A DNA stretch of 64,000 nt. Origin: Archangium gephyra. GTDB taxonomy: Bacteria > Myxococcota > Myxococcia > Myxococcales > Myxococcaceae. The stretch lies in contig QFQP01000021.1 in the NCBI GenBank assembly GCA_003243425.1, positions 67,598-131,597 on the forward strand. The letters are read 5' to 3'. The notes under the pieces are model-generated. The model had not been told where the DNA came from and searched no databases. It saw only the letters and a list, made by a program, of their open reading frames with translations. Position numbers and translations under genes: made by a program. Below, in pieces: positions 25,320 to 34,259 of the stretch. Within the stretch, counting starts at the first letter, position 1, and each line of letters starts with the position of its first letter.

Positions 25320-25366
25320 GATCAGCCCGGAGCGCCGAAACCGGGCCCGGAGGTCACGGGCTGATC
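25320..25366 (-). terminator. Long hairpin after the small Lys/Asp-rich secreted protein gene
   Basis: Arms GATCAGCCCG (25320-25329) and CGGGCTGATC (25357-25366) are a perfect inverted repeat with a 27-base GC-rich loop that can fold further. It sits seven bases beyond the stop of the minus-strand gene at 25374. No T-run follows, so termination is plausible but not certain. Confidence 0.55.
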
Positions 25367-25373
25367 AAGGAAG

Positions 25374-25643
25374 TCACTTGTTGTCGGCGTCGAGCTTGTC
25401 CTTCACCTCGGTCGCCTTGTCCTTCACGGCGTCCGAAGCCTCTTCGCTACGGTTCTTGGCCTTCTTGGCCGCACACTCGGCCTTGGTGCCGGTGCAGAAC
25501 GTCTCTTCGACGCGGTTGGCGCCCTTCTTCACGCCGCGCTTGGCGTCATTCGCGGTGTCCTTGATGGATTCGCCAGCAGACTGGGCGAACGCGGGCAGCG
25601 AGAGCGACATCGCCAACAGGCCGAGCAGATGAAGTTTCTTCAT
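25374..25643 (-). CDS. Small secreted Lys/Asp-rich helical protein
   Basis: 89 residues from ATG 25643 with AAAGGGA before it. Signal peptide (M-K-K-L-H-L-L-G-L-L-A-M-S-L-S-L-P-A-F-A, cleavage after A-F-A). Mature part about 69 residues, highly charged, with E-S-I-K-D-T-A-N-D-A and D-A-V-K-D-K-A-T-E-V-K-D-K, resembling LEA-like or CsbD-like helical stress proteins, plus two Cys (F-C-T, E-C-A) that may form a disulfide. Function unknown; a periplasmic stabilising role is inference. Confidence 0.75.
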   Translation of the reverse strand: MKKLHLLGLLAMSLSLPAFAQSAGESIKDTANDAKRGVKKGANRVEETFCTGTKAECAAKKAKNRSEEASDAVKDKATEVKDKLDADNK

Positions 25644-25823
25644 GTGGATTCCCTTTCGTGCTGCGTGTGGTGCAGGGAGACGTTCCAAGAGCGATGCCAA
25701 CCGATCGGCTCGGAGATCCGGGCGTTTGGCGTGGGGCAAGGCCTGCACGGGCGCCTCAGTGCGCACTTCCGCCTCACCACAGTTGGCGCCGGCGCTCAGC
25801 GGGTGGGGCGCGGCTGCAGAAAC

Positions 25824-25862
25824 AAAAAAAGGCCTCTCCGACGCCGAAGCGAAGGAGAGGCC
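25824..25862 (-). terminator. Intrinsic terminator for the minus-strand lipoprotein gene at 25886
   Basis: Perfect 9-bp arms GGCCTCTCC (25831-25839) and GGAGAGGCC (25854-25862), 14-base loop; on the minus strand the stem is followed by seven T (complement of 25824-25830). It begins 24 bases beyond the lipoprotein gene's stop. Classic rho-independent shape, uncommon elsewhere in this window. Confidence 0.9.
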
Positions 25863-25885
25863 CACGGCTCCCGGCAACTGCCCAC

Positions 25886-27319
25886 TCAGCGCCAGGCGCC
25901 TTCAGTCGTCACCAGCGCGCTGATCAACAGCGACGCATCACGGTCGTCGATGCCCACCACGGTGGCGCGCACCATGGCGTCGACCTGCGTGCGGAAGTCG
26001 CCGTCGATGTCGGCACACGCACGGGCCAGCGCCGCGAAGTCGAAGCCATTCGAGCCGTGGTTGGCCGCGATGGCCGCCACGATGCGCGCGTTCAGCGAAG
26101 CGCCCAGCTCGTTGCTCCTGGTCACCACTTCGGCGAGCAGCGCGACCTGAATCTGCGTGACCGCGCTCATCAGGCCCATCGAGGTGCTCGCGCCCGACGC
26201 CACGCCGCGCACGCCGGTGCGCCAGGTGTTGAACGCCGCCGTGATGGCCGCGTCGTCGTTCGCCACGCGCACCGCCGCGTAGAGGCTCGCGTTGAGCGTC
26301 CGGAGCGCGGTCAGCTGCGCTTCATCGACCGCGGCGCGCGTCATCACCTGCACCATCACCGCGGCGTGCAGCGACGCTTCGTGCATCGCGGCGGCGTGCT
26401 GGTAGGCGGCGATCAACCCGGCGTTGGCTTGCAGGCTCGCGTCGGCCAGCACGCGGCGGGCGGTCGCCGAGGCGTTGGCGTGAATCGACGCGACCACCGA
26501 GACATCGACGTCGTCACGCAGGTCGGCCGCCGCCAGCTGGCCGCGCAGGTCCGCGTCGGCGTCGATTTCCGTCATTGCGCGCGCGTTGAGGTTCGCGTCG
26601 TAGGCGGCGAAGGCGTCGAGCTGCGCCTGCACCCGCGCGTTCACGTCAGCGCCGGCGCGCGTCAAGCCTTCGCGAGCCGACGTCTGCGCCGACCACACGG
26701 CGGCGGCGAGCGCGCGAACCTGAAGCGTGGCGGCTTCGACGTTGCCCTGTGAACGCACGATGATCGCCGCGCGCTCGTCGACGTAGAGGCGCAGCGTGCT
26801 CACGTCGACGTCACCGGGGCGGTGACCGGCCGCGGCGAGCTCGACCAGCACCCACGCTTCGACCGTCGACTCGGAGGTGATGGGCTGCACCTGGCGGCGC
26901 TGACCGGTGGCCGGGTTGCGGCTCACGATGGCACGGCCGAGCACCGCACCCTGCGCGTCGAGCGACTGCACGAGCAGCACGCGGTCACTGCGCGGCACGG
27001 TGATGGTGTACGCACCGTCGGCGCTCACCGCGCCGGTGGCCAGCACCGTCAGCTCGCCGCTGTCTTCCACCGCCACCACCTGCACGTTGCAGGTAGCCGA
27101 CACGGTGCCGCGGCCCGCGAAGCCGGTCAGCGACGAGCCCGTGTCGTCGGCGGCGCCGCTCACTCCGCTCTCGTCCGTCACGCGCCCTTCGAGCGCCGAG
27201 GTCTGGTCTCCCGTGCCTGACCCGCCACCTGTACCGGGATCGCCGCCGTTGCCGGGGTCACATCCGAACAGGGTCAATGACATTCCGAGCGCGAGGCCGG
27301 AGAGAAGAAGTGAACGCAT
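25886..27319 (-). CDS. Large Ala-rich helical lipoprotein
   Basis: 477 residues from ATG 27319 with AAAGGGA 9 bases before. Lipoprotein signal with lipobox L-F-G-C, then a Gly/Asp linker (G-N-G-G-D-P-G-T-G-G-G). Residues about 45-150 are strand-rich with carboxypeptidase-regulatory or Ig-like character (E-G-R-V-T-D-E-S-G, G-A-Y-T-I-T-V-P). The remaining 300 residues are almost purely helical, Ala-rich with heptad spacing (L-R-A-L-A-A-A-V-W, A-R-V-Q-A-Q-L-D-A-F). I do not recognise the family; surface anchoring is clear, binding partner unknown. Confidence 0.78.
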   Translation of the reverse strand: MRSLLLSGLALGMSLTLFGCDPGNGGDPGTGGGSGTGDQTSALEGRVTDESGVSGAADDTGSSLTGFAGRGTVSATCNVQVVAVEDSGELTVLATGAVSADGAYTITVPRSDRVLLVQSLDAQGAVLGRAIVSRNPATGQRRQVQPITSESTVEAWVLVELAAAGHRPGDVDVSTLRLYVDERAAIIVRSQGNVEAATLQVRALAAAVWSAQTSAREGLTRAGADVNARVQAQLDAFAAYDANLNARAMTEIDADADLRGQLAAADLRDDVDVSVVASIHANASATARRVLADASLQANAGLIAAYQHAAAMHEASLHAAVMVQVMTRAAVDEAQLTALRTLNASLYAAVRVANDDAAITAAFNTWRTGVRGVASGASTSMGLMSAVTQIQVALLAEVVTRSNELGASLNARIVAAIAANHGSNGFDFAALARACADIDGDFRTQVDAMVRATVVGIDDRDASLLISALVTTEGAWR

Positions 27320-27552
27320 GGTGTTGCTCCCTTTGCGTTGGTGGACTGCCGCCGGCACCGTGAGCACCGGTCGTGCCATGCAGTCACCTCGCGGAGTTGT
27401 CGCGCGTCAGTGGTGGTGGAGCAGCCAGCTGTGTGTGGCGCGCATGCACGTTTGTGGCGCGCCGCCACGAAATCGTAGGGACTCAAACGAAAGAGTACAC
27501 GTCGCGACGAAATGGCTGCGCGCTCGGAGCATCCGTGTATGAGGTGCGGCCC

Positions 27553-29733
27553 ATGCCTTTGTCGCGAGAGCCCAAACCGTCACCGCCGAGCCGCTCGTGG
27601 CTCATGGCGCTGCCGGTGGTGGTCTTCCTGGCGACGGTGGCGATGGCCGTGGCTGCGGCCGCGGTCACGCGTGAATCACTCGAACATGCGCAGCGCGCGC
27701 GCCTCGAGTTGCTGGCCGGGCCGCTCGGAGATCGCGTCATCGATCGCCTGCAGAGCGCCGCCAGCGTGGGGCGGGGCACGGCCGGCCTGTTCGCCGCTGA
27801 AGGCACGGTGCGCCCCGAGTCGTTCCACGCCTACGTGGCCGCGCAGGGCATGCCGCGCTGGTTCGGTGAAGGCACCGTGGCGTGGGTGCGCGCGCTCGAG
27901 AACACCACCGCCGACAGCGTGCTGGCCGAAGGCCGCCGTGAATTCCCCGGCTATGCGTTCAAGCGGTCCGACCCCAGCTTTCCGGTGGTCTACGTCACGC
28001 CCAAGCCGCAGCAGCAGCGCGGCGTGCTGGGCTTCGACCTCGGCGACGACCCGGAGCGTCGGCAGGCCATCGAGAAGGCGCGCGACGACGGTGAAATGTC
28101 GATGACGCTCACCTCGTCGCTGCTCGACGAAGACGAGGGCATCGAGATCTACTACCCGGTGTACGGCGGCCCGAGGCCCGACTCGCTCGAGATGCGGCGC
28201 GTGGCCTTCCGCGGCGTGGTGCTGGTGCGCGCGACGTCGGGGCACCTGCTGGGCACCGCGCTGGAGTCGATGTCGCCGTACTTCGAGTACCGCATCGTCG
28301 ACGTGTCCCGGAAGTCGCTGCCCATCGCGCAGTCGCCCGGCTTCGACCCCGCGAAGTTCGACAACATCGTCACCCGCTCGGCCAACTTCGGCGGCTACTC
28401 GCTGGCCGTCGAGCTGGCGCCCACCGACGCGCAGTACGACCGGTCTGAGCGCCAGGCGGCCATCGCGATTCTCTCGGCCGGTACGCTGCTCGCGCTCGCG
28501 CTCTCGGGCCTCGTCTTCCAACAGCAGCGCGCCCGCCGCGACGCTGAGCTGGCTGCGCAGGCACTGCGTGACGCGCTCGACGAAGCGCAGCGTCGGCGCA
28601 TCCTCCTCGACCTCGTCATCGCGCAGAGCTCCGACGGCATCATCATGGGTGACGCGTCGGGCACGGTGCGCATCTTCAACGCGGCGGCAGCGCGGCAGCA
28701 CGGCGTGAGCGACGCCGACCTCGCCGCGCAGGTGTGGAACCGCCCGTGGTCGGTCTTCAACGCCGACGGCTCAGAGATGACGCCAGCCGACCACCCGATG
28801 TTTCGCGCCGTCGCGGGTGAGGCCATCAAGGAGGTCCGGTGGATCGTCCGCAGGAGCGACGGCGAAGACACCTTCATGATCGGCTCGGCGTCGCCGCTGC
28901 GCGATGCCGAGGGCCGCGGCGCCGGCGCGGTCATCATCAGCCGCGACGACACCGCGCGCATCAAGTCGGAAGCCGACCGCGAGCGCCTCATCACCGCGCT
29001 CGAGTTCTCGAACGCCGAGCTCGAGCAGTTCGCCAGCGTCGCCAGCCACGACCTCAAGGCCCCGCTGCGTGGCATCGCGCAGCTCGCCGCGTTCCTCGAA
29101 GAAGACCTGGGCCCGGCGGTGAACGACGAAGCCAGGAAGCACTTCGCCCTCATTCAGGGCCGCGTGCGCCGCCTGCAGTCACTCATCGACGGCATCCTCA
29201 ACTACGCGCGCGCCGGCCAGTCGACCCAGACGATGGAGACCTTCGACGCCCGCCAGGCCGCGGCTGAAGCGGTGCAGCTGGTGAGCAGCCGGTCGACGTT
29301 GAAGGTGACCCTGCCCGAGCCCGGCATCTCGCTTCACGGTGACAAGGCGCTGTTGCAGCAGGCCTTGATGAACCTCATCAGCAACGCGCTCAAGCACGGC
29401 CCGTCAGACGGCCCCATCGAGCTGGGCGCCAGCATCGACGGCGGGTTCGTGCGCTTCAGCGTGAAGGACCACGGGCCCGGCATTCCTCCGGAGTACCAGC
29501 AGCGCATCTGGGGCATGTTTCAGACGCTGTCGTCGCGCGACGAGCGTGAGAGCACCGGTATCGGGCTGGCCGTGGTGCGGAAGGTCGTTCAGGCGCAGGG
29601 GGGCCGCACGTGGCTGGAGTCGACCCCCGGCCACGGCGCCACGTTCTTCATCACCTGGCCGCGCCGCCTCGACGTCATGAGCGCACGCGCTGGCCGACGC
29701 CCATCAGGGCCAATACCGCCAGTGCGCCAATGA
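27553..29733 (+). CDS. CHASE-PAS sensor histidine kinase
   Basis: 726 residues from ATG 27553. Membrane helix at about 17-38, periplasmic CHASE-like sensor (about 60-270; A-W-V-R-A-L-E-N, Y-Y-P-V-Y-G-G), second membrane helix near 300, PAS domain (about 345-450), HisKA with phospho-acceptor in A-S-H-D-L-K-A-P-L (His about 499), and HATPase with N box L-M-N-L-I-S-N-A-L-K-H-G, D-H-G-P-G-I-P and S-T-G-I-G-L-A. CHASE sensors bind small molecules; ligand unknown. The kinase 3' end overlaps the convergent GlsB gene by 59 bases. The NtrC-type regulator 0.4 kb downstream is a candidate partner. Confidence 0.92.
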   Translation: MPLSREPKPSPPSRSWLMALPVVVFLATVAMAVAAAAVTRESLEHAQRARLELLAGPLGDRVIDRLQSAASVGRGTAGLFAAEGTVRPESFHAYVAAQGMPRWFGEGTVAWVRALENTTADSVLAEGRREFPGYAFKRSDPSFPVVYVTPKPQQQRGVLGFDLGDDPERRQAIEKARDDGEMSMTLTSSLLDEDEGIEIYYPVYGGPRPDSLEMRRVAFRGVVLVRATSGHLLGTALESMSPYFEYRIVDVSRKSLPIAQSPGFDPAKFDNIVTRSANFGGYSLAVELAPTDAQYDRSERQAAIAILSAGTLLALALSGLVFQQQRARRDAELAAQALRDALDEAQRRRILLDLVIAQSSDGIIMGDASGTVRIFNAAAARQHGVSDADLAAQVWNRPWSVFNADGSEMTPADHPMFRAVAGEAIKEVRWIVRRSDGEDTFMIGSASPLRDAEGRGAGAVIISRDDTARIKSEADRERLITALEFSNAELEQFASVASHDLKAPLRGIAQLAAFLEEDLGPAVNDEARKHFALIQGRVRRLQSLIDGILNYARAGQSTQTMETFDARQAAAEAVQLVSSRSTLKVTLPEPGISLHGDKALLQQALMNLISNALKHGPSDGPIELGASIDGGFVRFSVKDHGPGIPPEYQQRIWGMFQTLSSRDERESTGIGLAVVRKVVQAQGGRTWLESTPGHGATFFITWPRRLDVMSARAGRRPSGPIPPVRQ

Positions 29734-29935
29734 CCGAGAAGAGCAGCCCCGTGGGGCGCAGCTCGAACCAGTCGGCGTTCTGAAAGATGACGTTGTTCAC
29801 GAGCCCGCCGACGAAGCTGCCGGCGATGCCCAGGACGGTGGTCGCCAGCAGGTTCATCGACTGCGCTCCCGGCATCAGCGCGCGGGCCACGAGACCCGCC
29901 AGAAGGCCGACGACGATGATGGCAATGAGACCCAT
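29675..29935 (-). CDS. GlsB/YeaQ/YmgE family small membrane protein
   Basis: 86 residues from ATG 29935 with AAGGAGG seven bases before. Three hydrophobic helices and the family motifs G-L-I-A-I-I-V-V-G-L-L-A-G-L-V-A, G-I-A-G-S-F-V-G-G. Members are stress-inducible inner-membrane proteins of unclear mechanism. The 3' end lies antisense to the last 59 bases of the CHASE kinase gene. Confidence 0.9.
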   Translation of the reverse strand: MGLIAIIVVGLLAGLVARALMPGAQSMNLLATTVLGIAGSFVGGLVNNVIFQNADWFELRPTGLLFSVIGALAVLALMGVGQRVRS

Positions 29936-30118
29936 GTCTTCCTCCTTGTCGATCAGGTTGCAGAAGACTCAGCAGCTGGCGTGCCAGTTCAACGTGTTGA
30001 TCACTGGTCTCACCGCTTGCAGAACCGCCACACCATGAGGCGCTTTCGTTACGTTTCTGACGTGTAACGCCTCCAGAACGCCCCGCCTGGTGGTTACTGC
30101 TATGGCGAGTTGACCCAC

Positions 30119-31528
30119 ATGCGCTTCCGAATCGCCATCGCAGAAGACGACGCCATCCAGTCTGACCTCTTGCAGAGCACGCTCAGCGGCGAGGGGTACG
30201 ACGTCTCGGCGTTCCCAGACGGCCAGGCCGCGCTCGAAGCCATCGAGGCCGGCAAGACGCGCGTCGACGTGTTGATCACCGACGTGTCGATGCCGCGGCT
30301 CGACGGGCTCAAGCTGACGGGCGCGCTCAAGCAGTCGCGGCCCGATCTCCCCGTCATCGTGGTGACGGCCGATGCCAGCGTCGAGAACGCGGTGTCGGCG
30401 TTGCGTGCCGGCGCGTGGGACTTCCTCACCAAGCCGCTCGAAGTCGAGCTGCTGCTGCCGTGCGTGCGCCGCGCCGTCGAGCGCCAGCGGCTGACGCGCG
30501 AGTTGAAGGAAGTGACGGCCTCGGTGCCGGCCTCCGAGTCGGGCCTCTTCGGTCAGAGCGACACCATGCGCGCGGTGCGTGAGCTGGTGACGCGCGTGGC
30601 ACCTTCGGGCGCGAGCGTGCTGGTGCACGGAGAGACCGGTACCGGCAAGGAGCTCGTCGCGCGCGCGCTGCACTCCCAGTCGCCGCGCGCCTCGAACCCG
30701 TTCGTGGCCATCAACTGCGCGGCGCTGCCGGCCTCACTCGTCGAGAGTGAGCTGTTCGGCTACGCCAAGGGCGCGTTCACCGATGCGCGCGCGGCGCGTC
30801 AGGGCCTGTTCGTCGAAGCCAACGGCGGCACGTTGTTCCTCGACGAGGTGGCCGAGCTGAGCCTCGACAATCAGGCCAAGCTGCTGCGCGCGTTGCAGGA
30901 GCGCAGTGTTCGCCCGCTGGGCAGCAACAGCGAGGTGCCGTTCGACGCGCGCATTCTCGCGGCCACGCACCGCGACCTCGAGACCGAGGTGGAGGCCGGC
31001 CGCTTCCGTCAGGACCTCTTCTATCGCCTGAACGTGATCCGCATCGACCTGCCGCCGCTGCGCGACCGCGGCATGGACATCGTGCACCTGGCGACGCGCT
31101 TCCTCACCGGCGTGTGCGAGCGCGACGGGCGCCCGGCGCTGCAGGTGCCGGCAGACGTGGCGCAGAAGCTCCTCGCGTATTCGTGGCCCGGCAACGTGCG
31201 CGAGCTCGAGAACTGCATCGAGCGACTGGCGGCGCTGGCGCGCGGCACGGAGGTCGCGCTGGCGGACCTCCCCGACGGCATTCGTCTGCACGAGCGTGAG
31301 CGCTTCGCGATGCAGGTCGACGCTGCTGAAGAAGTGGTCACGCTGGAAGAGCTCGAGAAGCGCTACGTGCTGCGCGTGTTGCAGCTGGTGAAGGACAACC
31401 GCAGCCGCGCCGCGCAGATGCTGGGCATCGACCGCCGTACGCTCTACCGCCGCCTCGAAGGCTGGGGGCTGCCCACGGAGCGCGCTGACGGAGCAGACGC
31501 GGCCGCAGCTGCCGGAGCGGCTTCGTGA
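30119..31528 (+). CDS. NtrC-family sigma-54 response regulator
   Basis: 469 residues from ATG 30119 (TTG 30110 is a weaker alternative). REC domain with phospho-Asp 55 (L-I-T-D-V-S-M-P), AAA+ domain with Walker A G-E-T-G-T-G-K-E near 171, the sigma-54 contact loop reading G-A-F-T-D-A (not the classical GAFTGA), Walker B and sensor motifs, and a C-terminal Fis-type HTH (R-S-R-A-A-Q-M-L-G-I-D-R-R-T-L-Y-R-R-L). Activates sigma-54 promoters. Overlaps the next kinase by four bases (GTGA), so the two are translated together. Confidence 0.95.
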   Translation: MRFRIAIAEDDAIQSDLLQSTLSGEGYDVSAFPDGQAALEAIEAGKTRVDVLITDVSMPRLDGLKLTGALKQSRPDLPVIVVTADASVENAVSALRAGAWDFLTKPLEVELLLPCVRRAVERQRLTRELKEVTASVPASESGLFGQSDTMRAVRELVTRVAPSGASVLVHGETGTGKELVARALHSQSPRASNPFVAINCAALPASLVESELFGYAKGAFTDARAARQGLFVEANGGTLFLDEVAELSLDNQAKLLRALQERSVRPLGSNSEVPFDARILAATHRDLETEVEAGRFRQDLFYRLNVIRIDLPPLRDRGMDIVHLATRFLTGVCERDGRPALQVPADVAQKLLAYSWPGNVRELENCIERLAALARGTEVALADLPDGIRLHERERFAMQVDAAEEVVTLEELEKRYVLRVLQLVKDNRSRAAQMLGIDRRTLYRRLEGWGLPTERADGADAAAAAGAAS

Positions 31529-32910
31529 GCAAACCCAACGTGTTGATCGTCGACGACGACGAGATCGATCGTCTCGTCACGCGGCGTGCGCTCAAGGGCT
31601 TCATCGTGCGTGAGGCTGCCAACGCGCGCGACGCGGAAGACGCGTTGCGCCACCTGGCGGCCGACGTCGTCATCCTCGACTTCTTCATTCCGCCCGACAC
31701 CGGCCCGGAAGTGCTCGCGCGGCTGCGGAAGATTCAGCCCAACATTCCGTGCCTGTTCCTCTCGGGGCAGGGCAGCGAAGAGGTCGCCGTGGAGGCCATG
31801 AAGGCCGGCGCCGAGGACTACCTGCCCAAGACGCAGGTGACCGAGCCGCGGCGCCTGGCGCAGTTGGTCGAGCACACGCACGAGACCGCGAAGCTGCGGC
31901 ACACCGCGCAGCGCGCGCAGGCACGGTTGGCCCTGGCGCTCGACGCCGCCGGCGCAGGCACGTGGAGCACCGACCCGCGCGCCAAGACCATCACCGGCGA
32001 CGCGCGCTTCCGTGAGCTGTTCGGGCTGCCCGAAGGCGACACCTGGTCGCTCGACACCTGGCGCGCGGGCTTCACGCCGGAAGACGCGGAGGCGCTCGAC
32101 AAGGCGCTCGCCGCCGGCTCGGTGAAGCTGGCGTTGAAGGTGCTGAACGTCGAAGGCCGTTGGGTCGAGCTGCGCGGCCGGCACGACGACGCAGAAGGCG
32201 GCGACTTCGGCACGGTGCACGACATCAGCGAGTCACGCGCCCAGCAGGAGCAGATGCTGCAGATGAAGGACCGCCTGATGGGCATCGCCAGTCACGACCT
32301 TCGCAACCCGCTGTCGGCGGTGAAGATGGGCGCCACGTTGTTGGCGCGCAGCAAGTCGCTCGACGAGCGCGAGCAACGCCTGGTCACCAACATCTCGGTG
32401 AGCGTGGAGCGCATGTCGAAGCTCATCGTGCAGCTGCTCGACCTCACGCGCGCGCGCCTGGGCGGTGGTCTGCCGCTCGACAGGAAGCCCATCGACCTCA
32501 AGCAGCTGGTCGAGACCCTGGTCGACGAGACGCGTCTGGCCACTGGCCGCACGTTCGACGTGAAGACCGAGTCGGTGACCATGGAGATTGACGCCGACCG
32601 CATCAGCCAGGTCATCAGCAACCTGCTGGGCAATGCCGTGAAGCACGGTGACAGCGCGCACCCCATCACCATCAAGCTCGAGCCTCGCGGTGCCGGCGCG
32701 ACGTTGGTGGTGGAGAACCGCGGCGAGCGGATTCCTCCCACGCTGCTGGCGACGTTGTTCGAGCCCTTCGTTCAGGGTCAGACGTCGGCGGTGCGCGAGG
32801 GCCTGGGCCTGGGGCTCTTCATCAGCCGCGAAGTGGTGCACGCGCACGGCGGGAAGCTCACGGCGACTTCATCGCCCGAGGGCCTCACCGCGTTCATCGT
32901 GGAGTTGTGA
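31525..32910 (+). CDS. Hybrid REC-PAS histidine kinase
   Basis: 461 residues from GTG 31525, overlapping the upstream TGA. REC domain first (acceptor Asp 52 in I-L-D-F-F-I-P), then a PAS-like region (about 130-240), HisKA with A-S-H-D-L-R-N-P-L (His about 257), HATPase with N-L-L-G-N-A-V-K-H-G, E-N-R-G-E-R-I-P and G-L-G-L-G-L-F. No membrane helix: a cytoplasmic kinase controlled by phosphorylation of its own receiver. With the adjacent NtrC-type protein this suggests a phosphorelay step. Confidence 0.92.
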   Translation: MSKPNVLIVDDDEIDRLVTRRALKGFIVREAANARDAEDALRHLAADVVILDFFIPPDTGPEVLARLRKIQPNIPCLFLSGQGSEEVAVEAMKAGAEDYLPKTQVTEPRRLAQLVEHTHETAKLRHTAQRAQARLALALDAAGAGTWSTDPRAKTITGDARFRELFGLPEGDTWSLDTWRAGFTPEDAEALDKALAAGSVKLALKVLNVEGRWVELRGRHDDAEGGDFGTVHDISESRAQQEQMLQMKDRLMGIASHDLRNPLSAVKMGATLLARSKSLDEREQRLVTNISVSVERMSKLIVQLLDLTRARLGGGLPLDRKPIDLKQLVETLVDETRLATGRTFDVKTESVTMEIDADRISQVISNLLGNAVKHGDSAHPITIKLEPRGAGATLVVENRGERIPPTLLATLFEPFVQGQTSAVREGLGLGLFISREVVHAHGGKLTATSSPEGLTAFIVEL

Positions 32911-32978
32911 GCGGCCCGCACAGCGGGACGACGAGGGACGGAGCAGCGTCGGTCGCCGACGCGCCCCGGAAACGAGCG

Positions 32979-33386
32979 TCAGCTCGCGAACTGCACGTTG
33001 GACCAATAGCGGTCGATGGTCTGCAGCAGATCGACGAACACGTTGAAGTCGAGCGGCTTCACGAAGTACCCGGCGCAGTTGAGGCGGTGCGCTTCACGGC
33101 GATCCACCTCCTGCGTCGAGGTCGTCAGCACCACCACCGGCGTCGATGCGAGCTGAGGGTCTGCGCGCAGCGCTCGCATGAACTCGAGCCCATTCATGCG
33201 CGGCATGTTGAGGTCGAGGAGGACGAGACGCCGCGACGCCGGCACCTTGCCGTCACGCAGCAACTGCAGCGCCTCGACGCCGTTGGCGGCTTCCGTCAGC
33301 TGGTGCGCAACACCAGCCTTCGTCAGACCGCGCTTCACGGTCATCAAGTCCACTGCATCGTCATCGACAATCAACAAGTTCAACAT
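32979..33386 (-). CDS. Single-domain response regulator (Rcp1-like)
   Basis: 135 residues from ATG 33386; GTG 33398 would add four. A bare REC domain: L-I-V-D-D-D-A-V-D, phospho-Asp in L-V-L-L-D-L-N-M-P-R-M-N-G, Thr switch in V-V-V-L-T-T-S-T, and K in G-Y-F-V-K-P-L-D. No output domain. Rcp1-type proteins pass phosphate to or from phytochrome-like or hybrid kinases; the REC-PAS kinase convergent to it is a likely partner (inference). Confidence 0.93.
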   Translation of the reverse strand: MLNLLIVDDDAVDLMTVKRGLTKAGVAHQLTEAANGVEALQLLRDGKVPASRRLVLLDLNMPRMNGLEFMRALRADPQLASTPVVVLTTSTQEVDRREAHRLNCAGYFVKPLDFNVFVDLLQTIDRYWSNVQFAS

Positions 33387-33502
33387 TGCCAGTTCCACTC
33401 AAGCTGGTGAGTGTCAGCCGTTGCGTCCCCCCGGGGACCCGCTGCACTCCGTCATTTTCACGTTCCTTGCCCCCGATTTCCAGTTTCAGTTCGCGGGTGT
33501 CC

Positions 33503-33796
33503 TCACGATACGGCGCGCTGCGTGGCCGGGCGCTGATCCCGACCGGTAAAGGCAGGGTGAGCCGACGAATTCGCCTCACTCGCGGCCGCCAGTGTGGCGT
33601 TCTGGCGCGCGCGGCCGAGCATCAGCGCCCGGGCGAGCACCGCACCGGCGCCGAGCGCAGCGCCCAACGTCACGAAACCCAGACCCGTCGCCACCCGGGT
33701 ACCCGCGCTGCGGCGACGCTCGAGGCCCATGCCGCACAGCACGCCCGCAATCGTCAGCGCCGGGAGCTTCGGCATCGAAATCTTGAAGCGGTTCAT
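33503..33796 (-). CDS. Small membrane protein, function unknown
   Basis: 97 residues from ATG 33796, with AAAGGAGA before it. A short basic start (M-N-R-F-K-I-S-M-P-K-L) leads to a hydrophobic stretch, then a second one (V-A-T-G-L-G-F-V-T-L-G-A-A-L-G-A-G-A-V-L), so two membrane helices with a polar tail. I do not recognise the family. Divergent to the gene pair at 34020/34253, which also encodes small proteins; the 223 bases between hold only promoters. Confidence 0.65.
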   Translation of the reverse strand: MNRFKISMPKLPALTIAGVLCGMGLERRRSAGTRVATGLGFVTLGAALGAGAVLARALMLGRARQNATLAAASEANSSAHPAFTGRDQRPATQRAVS

Positions 33797-34019
33797 GTGA
33801 GTTCTCCTTTGTTTGAGGTGAAACGTCTTCTTCCCCTCTTCACGTGACGTGCCGCGACCTGTTTCCAGTGCGATGCGTGGATCAGCTGCCGCACTGCCGC
33901 CACAGAGCGCAGGGAGTTGTGGCGCAGCCGCTCGATCAGCAGGCAGGCCGCAGGCTGATTTCCCTCTGAAAGGGCCAGTGGCATCGCCGCTGCATTGCTG
34001 CCGGGCAAGGAGGCGAACG

Positions 34020-34259
34020 ATGTTGACCCATACCCCTGATGAAATTGCCCGCCCCAGCACGCTGACCGTGGGCCTCACCGAACTTGGTACGCAGACGCAG
34101 GCCGTGTTGTCGCGCTGGTCGCGGCGCATGGTGCAGCTGTGGTGGCGCAACTGGTTCTCAGTGGACAACCGGAACACGCGCATCGAAGCGGAAGTCGACC
34201 GCTGGCAGAACGAAGGCGGCGGCAGCACGCAGAACGTCGCGGGGGTCGCGTCATGGTGA
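34020..34259 (+). CDS. Small Trp-rich protein, function unknown
   Basis: 79 residues from ATG 34020, with a strong AAGGAGG eight bases before. Polar overall with a Trp/Arg-rich middle (W-S-R-R-M-V-Q-L-W-W-R-N-W-F) that could lie at a membrane surface, and a Gln/Gly tail. No signal peptide. Overlaps the next gene by seven bases, so the two are co-translated. Not recognised. Confidence 0.65.
   Translation: MLTHTPDEIARPSTLTVGLTELGTQTQAVLSRWSRRMVQLWWRNWFSVDNRNTRIEAEVDRWQNEGGGSTQNVAGVASW

Noticed and set aside
25658..26752. Plus-strand frame opposite the Ala-rich lipoprotein gene
   Set aside because: The minus strand has signal peptide, ribosome site and terminator; the plus product is His/Arg-rich without domains.
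30047..30069. Inverted repeat CGTTAC...GTAACG before the NtrC-type gene
   Set aside because: Arms are only six bases with an asymmetric inner part, so chance occurrence is likely; no regulator site could be assigned.
30110..30118. TTG 30110 as start of the NtrC-type regulator
   Set aside because: ATG 30119 begins exactly at the usual first strand of a receiver domain; TTG starts are less likely.
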